Positions 54,766 to 62,185 of a DNA stretch of 64,000 nt are shown piece after piece. The stretch comes from Hydrogenispora ethanolica (GTDB lineage Bacteria > Bacillota > UBA4882 > UBA8346). A program made the translations under genes and the position numbers. A model generated the notes under the pieces. That model had not been told where the DNA came from and did no database searches. It saw nothing but the letters and a program-made list of their open reading frames with translations. Location: assembly GCF_004340685.1 (NCBI RefSeq), contig NZ_SLUN01000010.1:62001-126000 (forward strand). Reading direction: 5' to 3'. Numbering within the stretch: position 1 is the first letter of the stretch; each line of letters begins with the position of its first letter.

Positions 54766-55051
54766 CGGGTAACCTCCTAATCGATCCGGTACACGGCCGC
54801 CGCCGGAGCGCAGCCGCGCGCCTGCGATAGCCAACCGGTCTGTCGATATCAAACAACGGGACGGCGCCGGAAGTCGGCAGCGCGCTCCCGCCTCTGTTCA
54901 AAAGCGTCTTAGCCTGTCCCTGGGCCACCGCCATTCCGCTTCCCCCGTCATCAGCGAACGGCGGCTTCCGGGCCCCCGGCCGTTTCTTGCGGTCCGGGAC
55001 CCGGAAGGGAACTGCCGAATTCCCCGCCTCACGGGCGGCGGGTCCAATGGT

Positions 55052-55079
55052 AAAAAAAAAGACTTCTTTTCAGAAAGTC
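55052..55079 (-). terminator. Rho-independent terminator after the zinc-ribbon gene
   Basis: GACTTTCT...AGAAGTC forms a short stem directly followed on the minus strand by a run of nine T. The stop codon of the zinc-ribbon gene (55070-55072) lies in the stem. It separates that gene from the chemoreceptor gene 290 bases further on. The interval 54766-55051 shows no other gene. Confidence 0.75.
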
Positions 55080-55198
55080 CGCACGGAGAGAGAAAAGCTT
55101 CTTTTGGGAGCCAGCCTGGTTCGGTGTAAAATGGCTCCGCATTTGAGGCAGTACTCATGAAAGCTCATGACTGGGGCATGACATTCCCGGCAGAACAT
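55070..55198 (-). CDS. Tiny zinc-ribbon protein, 42 residues
   Basis: The frame opens with MFCRECHAPVMSFHEYCLKCG: two CxxC pairs (C3/C6 and C17/C20) ten residues apart, the layout of a zinc ribbon. The remaining half is basic and serine-rich. An excellent ribosome site, AAGGAGGTGA, lies before the ATG, and a terminator overlaps its stop, so it is a real single-gene unit. A Pho box and a structured leader lie upstream. The function is unknown; short zinc ribbons often bind RNA or other proteins. Confidence 0.75.
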   Translation of the reverse strand: MFCRECHAPVMSFHEYCLKCGAILHRTRLAPKRSFSLSVRTF

Positions 55199-55204
55199 CA
55201 CCGG

Positions 55205-55320
55205 TCACCTCCTTCCACCAGTATGCGATTGTGCTTTGAAAACCTAGCCGTTGCGGCAGTCCCTTTGGCTTCAGGGGACGTTCGGTTTATGGGACCCTGT
55301 GAATCTGCTTGAGCTTAGAC
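55205..55320 (-). ncRNA. Structured 5' leader of the zinc-ribbon gene (unidentified)
   Basis: Between the Pho box and the ribosome site the minus-strand RNA can fold into a three-way junction: AAACC...GGTTT closes two hairpins, GTCCC(...)GGGAC and GCCG-CAA-CGGC. A 5' part CAGGG can also pair with CCCTG in an alternative fold. The length, order and alternative pairing are riboswitch-like. The tracts CACAGGG, AAACC and GGGAC recall class I c-di-GMP RNAs, but the canonical tetraloop and receptor were not found, so no class is claimed. Confidence 0.4.
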
Positions 55321-55332
55321 TATCACCCCGGG

Positions 55333-55371
55333 TTTAAGAAGCCATGGCATCCGGATTAAGCTCGGATTAAG
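55333..55371 (-). promoter_or_regulatory. Candidate Pho box of the zinc-ribbon gene
   Basis: TTTAAG at 55333 and ATTAAG at 55355 and 55366 lie on the same 11-bp grid as the pstS box, with the same 22-plus-11 layout. Read toward the gene the last two are CTTAAT-n5-CTTAAT. A -10-like TAGTCT lies downstream. Confidence 0.7.
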
Positions 55372-55639
55372 CTTATCAACATCGCTTCCCGGCGGCCGGG
55401 GCGAGGGCAATTTTTCAAATTCGCAGCTTATTGCGAATTTGTTTCCCTATTGTATTCCTGACCGCCCCTTGGGGATACAGGGACGAAAGCCGGAGATCTT
55501 CAATCTGGCTCCGTATTCTCAAAGTTCGGGAAGCCTCTCAAGACTTGAGGAGCTTCCGGAGGGCTCCGCCCTCTATGGAACGCGGATCAGTGGTGAGCTT
55601 ATTGAGGAGCTGAAAGAGATCATTTTGTGAATAACGGAT
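55372..55639. other. Intergenic region before array C
   Basis: Contains a 10-bp perfect hairpin CAAATTCGCA/TGCGAATTTG (55416-55441) without a clear T-tract. Two overlapping short open frames (about 55430-55630) run into the repeat array. One would end LEELPEGSALYGTRISGELIEELKEIIL-like in pieces, but neither has a ribosome site, so no gene is called. Confidence 0.4.
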
Positions 55640-55950
55640 CTCTTTTTTGTAGATCAATGAGCTCACTCAGTCGCTCAATGAATTCTTTTTGTGGATAATG
55701 AGCTTGTTCAGTCGCTCAACAAGCTTGTTTTGTAGATAAGCGAGCTCGCTCAGTCGCTCAGCAAGCTCTTTTTGTGGATAAGCGAGCTCGCTCAGTCGCT
55801 CAGCAAGCTTGTTTTGTGAATAAGCGAGCTTGCTCAGTCACTCAGCAAGCTTGTTTTGTGAATAAGAGAGCTTACTCAATCACTCAGCAAGCTCTTTTTG
55901 TGAATAAGCGAGCTCGCTCAGTCGCTCAACAGGCTCTTTTTGTGAATAAG
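55640..55950. repeat. 42-bp tandem repeat family, array C
   Basis: About seven units of the same 42-bp repeat as array B, more diverged at the left end and cleaner from 55740 on. Two unit sub-types alternate: one with AAGCTCTTTTTGTGGATAAG and one with AAGCTTGTTTTGTGAATAAG. It ends in the conserved flank. It lies between the phosphate region and the lipid-like cluster. It is not CRISPR, as there are no unique spacers. Confidence 0.85.
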
Positions 55951-56105
55951 CTTCCCACCCCAACAAAGTTGGGACAGAGCCGAAAGGATGAAAAATGTCT
56001 AAGTGCGACCCCTTGCCCCTTAAAGGGGAAACCACAGGCTTTGAAGCAAATCCATTATTTTATCTGCGACGAAGCATGGTGGTTGTCCTTTTAAAGGACG
56101 AAAGA
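55951..56105. repeat. Conserved 3' flank of the 42-bp arrays, copy 2
   Basis: Same order of blocks as 26125-26262: CCCCAACAAAGTTGGG (here a hairpin), AGTGCGACCCCTTGCCCC, CTTAAAGGGGAAA, GGCTTTGAAG, TTTTATCTGCG, GAAGCATGGTGGTT and CCTTTTAAAGGACGAAAG. The conservation next to an array in both places suggests array and flank move or were copied as one unit. The stretch 56106-56313 beyond it shows no gene. Confidence 0.75.
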
Positions 56106-56313
56106 ATCGCAGTTAGGCTTCGAAGCGACTTTTCGAAGTAGATAGCAAGCTCTCTCAGTCACAACCTGGCGCCGTTTATCGCAAATTACTTTATGGGATA
56201 TTTGCTTTAATGAGGGAAACGTATCGTTCTTTCGACTTAGTTCTTTCCCAATTTTACTTGACTTTTCACAGCCGGTCTGTCATGACGATTCGGATCCGCA
56301 CGGCGAACGATGA

Positions 56314-56341
56314 TTTTATCCCGTTTTAATCGCGGCTTAAT
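56314..56341 (+). promoter_or_regulatory. Candidate Pho box of the PAP2-led cluster
   Basis: TTTTAT (56314), TTTAAT (56325) and CTTAAT (56336) follow an 11-bp grid, in the same orientation relative to the gene as at pstS. A TATATT -10-like box lies about 30 bases downstream (near 56371), before the start at 56412. Confidence 0.6.
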
Positions 56342-56411
56342 CCGCCATTGAAGCCCCAATAAACATGCGGCTTTATATTGGAATCAAAAGGAACGGTTGG
56401 AGGAGGGTGGC

Positions 56412-56927
56412 ATGAATTCGCTGTTGCAGACGATTGACCGTTTCGACCAGCGTCTTTTGTTGGCGCTTCACCGGAGGCGGGATGGCAAAGGGCGGCGTTT
56501 GCTGGAACGCCTCACGCATGGCGGCGGATTGCGCCTCCAAAGCATGATGATCCTCTCCGCCCTCTTGATACCGGCCACCCGGTCTCTGGGCCTGCGATGG
56601 GCCGCCGTTCAACTGACAGTCACGCTCCTGGTGCAGCTTCTCAAGGCGGTGGTGGCAAGGGTCCGGCCCTATGAAGCGCTGGCCGGGGTCACCCCGGTCC
56701 GGCCGGAGCGCGATTTCTCCTTCCCTTCGGGGCATACCGCCGCTTCCTTCGCCACTGCGGCCGTGCTCGGCGGGGGCTATCCGCCGCTGGCCGGTTGCTG
56801 GTTCGCGCTGGCCGCGGCCATCGGATATTCCCGGATCTGGCTCGGCGTTCACTATCCCAGCGACGTCCTGGCGGGCGCGCTCTGCGGCCTGGGAACCGCG
56901 CTCCTGATGCTATATAAGTTGAATTAA
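56412..56927 (+). CDS. PAP2-family membrane phosphatase
   Basis: A 171-residue lipid-phosphatase-type enzyme with several membrane segments. The three catalytic motifs are clear: KAVVARVRP, PSGHTAASFA and SRIWLGVHYPSDVLAG, the last two carrying the catalytic histidines. Such enzymes dephosphorylate phosphatidate, undecaprenyl pyrophosphate or similar lipids at the membrane surface. The ATG at 56412 follows GGAGGAGG; an in-frame TTG five codons earlier overlaps that site. It is preceded by a candidate Pho box and followed by two acyltransferase genes, which points to lipid phosphate recovery. Confidence 0.9.
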   Translation: MNSLLQTIDRFDQRLLLALHRRRDGKGRRLLERLTHGGGLRLQSMMILSALLIPATRSLGLRWAAVQLTVTLLVQLLKAVVARVRPYEALAGVTPVRPERDFSFPSGHTAASFATAAVLGGGYPPLAGCWFALAAAIGYSRIWLGVHYPSDVLAGALCGLGTALLMLYKLN

Positions 56928-56949
56928 ATATCGATGGAACTCACCCTCG

Positions 56950-56974
56950 CCCTCTCTTTTTAAGAAAGAGAGGG
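56950..56974 (+). repeat. Hairpin between the PAP2 and PlsC-like genes
   Basis: CCCTCTCTTT and AAAGAGAGGG form a perfect 10-bp stem around a 5-base loop, 22 bases after the PAP2 stop. It is not followed by a T-tract. It may be a partial stop or stabilising element in the cluster mRNA. Confidence 0.55.
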
Positions 56975-57085
56975 TAACCCTGAGCCTCCGTCGTCAAACA
57001 CTGATTGTCTTTTGGTTAAAATCCTTAATTAATAAGCTTTTTACGTAGCCTGGATCCCTCTCGAAAAAGAAAGGAAGAATAGGTC

Positions 57086-57925
57086 ATGGCCGAACCGGCG
57101 CTTTCGATTCCGAATATTCTCCGGACCCGGCTTCCGGAACTGCCCTGGCTCCAACGGGCGGTGGTGAAATCCTTATTGCTGGGATGCGGCCGCTGGATCC
57201 GGGTCGAAGGGGCCGGAAACCTCGAGCTGGTCGCGGATCCCGCGATCTTCGCGCTGAATCACAACTGCTCCTATGAGACGCTGCTGATCCCCGCTTACCT
57301 GCTCTTCCGGCGCAAGGGACGGACCGTCGGTTTCGTCTGCGACTGGATGTTCGGCAAGATCCCGGTCCTCGGCTGGCTTTTCCGGCAAGTCGATCCGATC
57401 TATGTCTATAACAAGCCGTCCACGCTCGGCCTGTTGGAGCGGTGCCGGCCCGGGGCGGACCGCCGGCCCGCGGTGAGCGCCCAATGTCTCGACCGCCTGG
57501 CGGCGGGCCGCAGTATCGCGCTGTTCCCCGAGGGAACCCGCAACCGCGACCCCCGCAACCTGCTCCGGGGCAGGAAAGGCGTCGGCCGGATCATCCTCGG
57601 CAGCGACGCGCCCTTGCTGCCCATCGGGATCGACTTTCCGGCCCGGCTGGAACAGGAACGGATTCCGGCCTGCGGCCCGCTCATCATCCGCTTCGGGACG
57701 CCCCGCCGCTTTGAAGCGGAACGGGCCCTCTACCGCCGGCTCGCCGCCGCGTCGGACCTCAGTGAGCGATCGCGCCAGCGCCTGGCGGAGTATCTGGTCC
57801 GGCGGGTGACCCACGCCGCGATGACCGAGATCGCCGCCTTATCGGGCAAAAACTATCCGTTTCCAGCTCCGGCCGAGCCCGCCGAGGGGGAACGGTTTTT
57901 TCATATGATCCCTGCCGATCACTGA
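57086..57925 (+). CDS. PlsC-like 1-acyl-glycerol-3-phosphate (lysophospholipid) acyltransferase
   Basis: A 279-residue acyltransferase. Block 1 reads NHNCSYE, so the usual HX4D is HX4E here (H59, E64). Block 3 is LFPEGTRNRDP and block 4 is APLLPIGIDFPA. The N-terminal hydrophobic stretch can insert in the membrane. Members esterify lysophosphatidate or, as OlsA, the hydroxyl of a lyso-aminolipid. The gene lies 24 bases upstream of a GNAT-type N-acyltransferase, an arrangement reminiscent of the two-step making of ornithine-type lipids. Substrate is inferred, not shown. Confidence 0.85.
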   Translation: MAEPALSIPNILRTRLPELPWLQRAVVKSLLLGCGRWIRVEGAGNLELVADPAIFALNHNCSYETLLIPAYLLFRRKGRTVGFVCDWMFGKIPVLGWLFRQVDPIYVYNKPSTLGLLERCRPGADRRPAVSAQCLDRLAAGRSIALFPEGTRNRDPRNLLRGRKGVGRIILGSDAPLLPIGIDFPARLEQERIPACGPLIIRFGTPRRFEAERALYRRLAAASDLSERSRQRLAEYLVRRVTHAAMTEIAALSGKNYPFPAPAEPAEGERFFHMIPADH

Positions 57926-57949
57926 AATCAAAAACAGGAGGAGAGAATC

Positions 57950-58612
57950 ATGGCCTTTACGGAGATTACGACCTTGAAAGTATGCGATGAAACCACCCGC
58001 AGCCAGGCGTTGCAAGTGATTGAGCAAGTTTATCTGAAAGAGAAGCAATGGATCCGGCTGCCGGAGAACGAGATCCCCCATAACATCGGAGAATCGGCCC
58101 AATACTCCTGGTTTCTGGCCCTGGTCAATCAGAAGCCGGCCGGCGTGATCCGCCTGGTTTACGATCCTTCGCTGGAGTTTCCGCCGGAATTGGAAGTCAC
58201 CCTGGACGCCGGGGTCGATCTGGACCGGATGGCCCGGGAATGCCGGGTGGCGGATATCGGACGTTTCATGATCGCCCCCGAATTCCGGAAGAACATCCGG
58301 GTGGTCCTGAAACTGATGCGCGCCGCCATCCAGGAGGTCGTCGAACGGGGCTATACCCATTTTCTGACCGATGTCTTTGAGAGCGACCCCAATTCACCGT
58401 TGCATTTCCACACCAAGATCCTGGGCTTTGAACGCATCGGCAGCCACCTCCGGGGCGAGCTGAACTGCAGCAGCACCCGGATCATTCTGACCCTGGACAT
58501 TCTGAAGGCTTACCAACGCTTGCGGGAGCGCAAGGACAAGATTTATCTCGAGGTTACCGAGGGCATTCGCGAACTGCTCGATGAAAAATTGGCGAAACGT
58601 ATCGCCATGTAA
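57950..58612 (+). CDS. GNAT-fold N-acyl amino acid synthase-like acyltransferase
   Basis: A 220-residue protein. The core CRVADIGRFMIAPEFRKN followed by a helix LKLMRAAIQEVVERGYTHFLTD matches GNAT-type N-acyltransferases related to FeeM and to autoinducer-synthase-like enzymes (the PEP-CTERM-associated group). Such enzymes transfer a fatty acyl chain from an acyl carrier to an amino group. CAGGAGGAGAG gives a strong ribosome site. Position between a PlsC-like gene and a metallophosphoesterase gene supports a lipid product. Which amine it acylates is unknown. Confidence 0.8.
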   Translation: MAFTEITTLKVCDETTRSQALQVIEQVYLKEKQWIRLPENEIPHNIGESAQYSWFLALVNQKPAGVIRLVYDPSLEFPPELEVTLDAGVDLDRMARECRVADIGRFMIAPEFRKNIRVVLKLMRAAIQEVVERGYTHFLTDVFESDPNSPLHFHTKILGFERIGSHLRGELNCSSTRIILTLDILKAYQRLRERKDKIYLEVTEGIRELLDEKLAKRIAM

Positions 58613-58627
58613 GCCGGACGGTGGAAG

Positions 58628-59692
58628 ATGAAAGGACGGCCATTCTGCCAACGATTGGAGCGGGTCTTCGCTGAGACTCCGCTGGTTCACGCGTCCCGGA
58701 CCGACCGGTTCCTAATCGTCAGCGATCTGCACCTGGGTGACGGCGGATCGCACGACGATTTCCGGCCCAACGCCGAGATCTTCCGCACCGTGCTCGAACG
58801 TTTCTATCTCCCCCGGGGCTACCGGCTGATCCTGAACGGCGATATCGAGGAGTTGCAGCGTTTCCCCATGGAACGGATCGTCCGGCGCTGGCAGCCCATT
58901 TACCGGCTTTTTGAAGCATTCGCCGCGCAAAACGGCCTCTACCGGATCGTGGGCAACCATGACCGGACTCTGGCGTCCCTGGCGGCACCGCCGGGCGGAG
59001 CCAAGGCCTTTCCAGCGCTCAAACTGGAATTCGACCGAAACATCATCTTCATCTTCCACGGCCACCAGGCCACCCTGCTGATGGACCGCTTCAACCTGCT
59101 ATGCGGCCTGGTGCTGCGGTATATCGCCAATCCGATCGGGATCAAGAACTATGCCCGCTCCCACCGGAGCAAGGTCCGGTTCCAGACCGAACGGCGCGTC
59201 TACGGCTTCTCCCGCGATCGTAAGATCGTCTCGCTGATCGGCCATACCCACCGGCCGCTCTTTGAGTCACTGTCCCCGCTGGACGCGCTGCAATTCAAGA
59301 TCGAACAGCTGTGCCGGGAATACGCCCGTTCCGGCCGGAACGCCCAGGGACAACTGGCCGGGGCGATCCGCGCCTGCCAGTCCGAGTTGAGCTACTGGCT
59401 GACGATGAACCGGGCCGAGGCCAGCCGCGGCAGCCTTTATAACCGGGATCTGCTGGTCCCCTGCCTCTTCAATACCGGCGCCGTCATCGGCAAGCAGGGC
59501 TTTACCGCCCTGGAGATCGATCGCGGCCTGATCAATCTGGCGCAGTGGACGGAGCCGCAGAAATCCCCGGCGGCCGCGGGAGCCGGATGGCGCCGCCCGG
59601 CCGAACCACTGGAAGGCAGCGACTATTGCCGGATCGTCTTGAAACAGGAGCAATTAGATTACATCTTTGCCAGAATCAAGTTATTGGCCTGA
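58628..59692 (+). CDS. Calcineurin-like metallophosphoesterase
   Basis: A 354-residue phosphoesterase with all five metal motifs: SDLHLGDGG (D33, H35), LNGDIEE, VGNHDR, FIFHGHQA and IGHTHRP. The general layout and the DLHLGD opening resemble LpxH-type UDP-diacylglucosamine hydrolases and related lipid or nucleotide phosphodiesterases. A C-terminal tail of about 90 residues is additional to the core fold. It follows the GNAT gene by 15 bases. It may remove a phosphate-containing head group in the same pathway; a lipid A role is unlikely, as no other lipid A gene is here. Confidence 0.85.
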   Translation: MKGRPFCQRLERVFAETPLVHASRTDRFLIVSDLHLGDGGSHDDFRPNAEIFRTVLERFYLPRGYRLILNGDIEELQRFPMERIVRRWQPIYRLFEAFAAQNGLYRIVGNHDRTLASLAAPPGGAKAFPALKLEFDRNIIFIFHGHQATLLMDRFNLLCGLVLRYIANPIGIKNYARSHRSKVRFQTERRVYGFSRDRKIVSLIGHTHRPLFESLSPLDALQFKIEQLCREYARSGRNAQGQLAGAIRACQSELSYWLTMNRAEASRGSLYNRDLLVPCLFNTGAVIGKQGFTALEIDRGLINLAQWTEPQKSPAAAGAGWRRPAEPLEGSDYCRIVLKQEQLDYIFARIKLLA

Positions 59693-59989
59693 ATTCACTC
59701 AGTGGGTTAGAATGGAGGAAGAAGAGCCGGTCCGCGACGAGCGGCCGCTCTGTCGGAGACATTGCGAAGGCACGAGGGAAAAATCCGCAATCAGCTCATG
59801 GCAAACCGCAGGCCCGGGGGAGGAAAACGGCCCCCGCCGGGCCTGCATTGTACTTTTTCCGCAGGCCGTCATGGGATCAATTTAGCTCATCCTGAAAAGC
59901 ATTTCCGGCGATACTTTAAGTATGGTATGATCATATTTTCCATCCAAATGATGTTTTTAAAATTACAAACCAGGCTAGGAGTTTTTTTG

Positions 59990-62185
59990 ATGCGATTTCC
60001 CAAACTTTATTCCCTACAACCGACGACGACACCCCATTCCGATACTCCCGATTCCGGTCTCCTGATCAACCGCGAACTCAGCTGGGTCCGTTTTAACCTC
60101 CGGGTCCTGGAGGAAGCCCTGGATCCGGCCAAGCCGCTCCTGGAACGGGTCAAGTTCCTGGCGATCTTTGCCAACAATCTCGACGAGTTCTTCATGATCC
60201 GCATCTCCGGGCTTCATCAACAGATCCGTTCCCAGACCGTCAGCCACTCGCCGGACGGGCTGAGCCCGCTGGAACAGCTGAATCAGGTCAACCAGGAACT
60301 GTCCCTGTGCCTGAACCGCTTCGCCGAGTGCTGGCACCGCGATCTGCTGCCGCAATTATGGGAGAAGGGAATCCGGATCAACTGTTACGACCGGCTCCAG
60401 CCGGAGCAGCGGCGGGCGCTCCGCCGCTATTTCCAGCAGGAGATCTTCCCGGTATTGACCCCGCTGGCGTTCGATCCGGGGCACCCTTTCCCGCATATCT
60501 CGAACCTCAGCTTGAATCTGGCCTTCGTGGTCACCGACCCGGCCAGCGGGGCCGAAAAGTTTGCCCGGCTGAAGGTGCCGGATCTCCTGCCGCGCTTCCT
60601 GCCCCTGCCGGATGCGGATTGCGACGCGGCTGCGCCGGGGGAAACGGCCGATTTCATCTGGCTGGAAGAGGTGATCGCCGCCAACGCCGACCTGCTCTTC
60701 CCGGGGATGCAGATCGAGGCGGCCTATCCGTTCCGGGTGACCCGCGACGCCGATCTGACCATCGAGGAAGACGAGGCCTCCGATCTCTTGGAGACCATTC
60801 AGGAGAGCGTCGAAATGCGCCAATTCGGCTCCGTGGTCCGGCTGGAGATCACCCGGGCCATGCCGGAACGCATCCGCAGCCTGTTGCTGGAGAATCTGGA
60901 TCTGGCCCCTTATCAGCTCTATACCGTGGACTGCCCGCTGGGAATGGCCGCGCTGATGGAACTGGCCAAGCTCGACCGGCCCGATCTGAAGGATGCGCCG
61001 TTCACGCCGCGCCTGCCGGAGTTTCTGAGCCGCGGCGAGAGCATCTTCGGCGCGCTCCAGCGGCGGGATATCCTGCTGTATCATCCCTATGACAGTTTTA
61101 ACCCGGTGGTCGAATTCATCCGCGAAGCGGCGCGCGACCCCCAGGTGCTGGCCATCAAACAGACGCTGTACCGGGTCGGAGCCAACTCGCCCATCGTCGA
61201 CGCCTTGCTGGAAGCCAGGGAGAACGGCAAGCAAGTGGCGGTCCTGGTGGAACTGAAGGCCAGGTTTGACGAGGAGAACAATATCCTCTGGGCCCAGGCG
61301 TTGGAACAGGCCGGGGTCCATGTGGTCTACGGCCTGATGGGCCTGAAAACCCACGCCAAAATGTGCCTGGTGGTCCGGAAGGAGCCCGGCGGCCTGGTCC
61401 GCTATGTCCATCTGGGCACGGGCAACTACAATCCCGTCACCGCCCGGCTCTATACCGACCTGAGCTATTTCAGCCGCGATCCGGCGCTGGGATCGGATGT
61501 TTCCGATCTCTTCAACGCCATTACCGGCTATTCGCACAAGAGCGACTACCAGAAGCTGATTGCCGCCCCGGCGGCGCTGCGCCGCCAGATTCTGGCCCGG
61601 ATCGAGCGGGAGATCGAAAACCACCGTCAAAACGGCGGCGGCTATCTGGCCTTCAAGATGAACTCCTTGGTCGACCCGGAATGCATCCGGGCGCTCTACC
61701 GGGCTTCCCAGGCCGGGGTGCGCGTCGAGTTGCAGGTCCGGAGCATCTGCTGCCTGCGTCCGGGCGTCCCCGGCGTCAGCGAGAATATCCGGGTCACTTC
61801 CATCGTCGGCCGGCTGTTGGAGCACGCCCGCATTTACTACTTTCGCAACGGCGGCGCTGACGAAGTCCTGCTCGGCAGCGCCGATCTGATGCCGCGCAAC
61901 CTGGACCGGCGCGTCGAAGTCCTCTTCCCCGTGACCGACGCGGCCTTGCGCGAAATGCTGATCCACGGCATCCTGCAGTTGCATCTCCGGGACAACTGCC
62001 AGAGCCGGCTGTTATTGCCGACCGGTCAATATCAGCGGATCGCGCCCGGACCGGATGAGGTCCCGCTAAACTCCCAGCAATGGCTGATGGAGAATGACTG
62101 GTTCACGGCCGAACCGGCCGGCCCCCGCTGGGCTGCCGCAGCCCAGGAAGCAGCCGCCGCCGGCGAGCCCGGCGCTTCCCAATGA
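59990..62185 (+). CDS. ppk1: Polyphosphate kinase 1
   Basis: A 731-residue enzyme that reversibly makes polyphosphate from ATP. The N-terminal domain begins INRELSWVRFNLRVLEEA. The autophosphorylated histidine is H455 in LKTHAKMCLVVR, and the neighbouring HLGTGNYNP loop and the later C-terminal SADLMPRNLDRRVEV, with its second active-site region, are typical of PPK1. The ATG at 59990 has AGGAG 8 bases upstream; the frame is open for 76 more codons without similarity. It overlaps the next gene by four bases (ATGA). The pairing with ppx supports a synthesis-and-breakdown unit. Confidence 0.96.
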   Translation: MRFPKLYSLQPTTTPHSDTPDSGLLINRELSWVRFNLRVLEEALDPAKPLLERVKFLAIFANNLDEFFMIRISGLHQQIRSQTVSHSPDGLSPLEQLNQVNQELSLCLNRFAECWHRDLLPQLWEKGIRINCYDRLQPEQRRALRRYFQQEIFPVLTPLAFDPGHPFPHISNLSLNLAFVVTDPASGAEKFARLKVPDLLPRFLPLPDADCDAAAPGETADFIWLEEVIAANADLLFPGMQIEAAYPFRVTRDADLTIEEDEASDLLETIQESVEMRQFGSVVRLEITRAMPERIRSLLLENLDLAPYQLYTVDCPLGMAALMELAKLDRPDLKDAPFTPRLPEFLSRGESIFGALQRRDILLYHPYDSFNPVVEFIREAARDPQVLAIKQTLYRVGANSPIVDALLEARENGKQVAVLVELKARFDEENNILWAQALEQAGVHVVYGLMGLKTHAKMCLVVRKEPGGLVRYVHLGTGNYNPVTARLYTDLSYFSRDPALGSDVSDLFNAITGYSHKSDYQKLIAAPAALRRQILARIEREIENHRQNGGGYLAFKMNSLVDPECIRALYRASQAGVRVELQVRSICCLRPGVPGVSENIRVTSIVGRLLEHARIYYFRNGGADEVLLGSADLMPRNLDRRVEVLFPVTDAALREMLIHGILQLHLRDNCQSRLLLPTGQYQRIAPGPDEVPLNSQQWLMENDWFTAEPAGPRWAAAAQEAAAAGEPGASQ

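Noticed and set aside
55205-55320. Class I c-di-GMP riboswitch
   Set aside because: Tracts CACAGGG, AAACC and GGGAC are suggestive, but the GNRA tetraloop hairpin and its receptor are not in place. It is kept as an unidentified structured leader.
55430-55630. Short plus-strand genes before array C
   Set aside because: Two overlapping frames of about 60 codons lack ribosome sites, and one runs into the repeat. No similarity was recognised.
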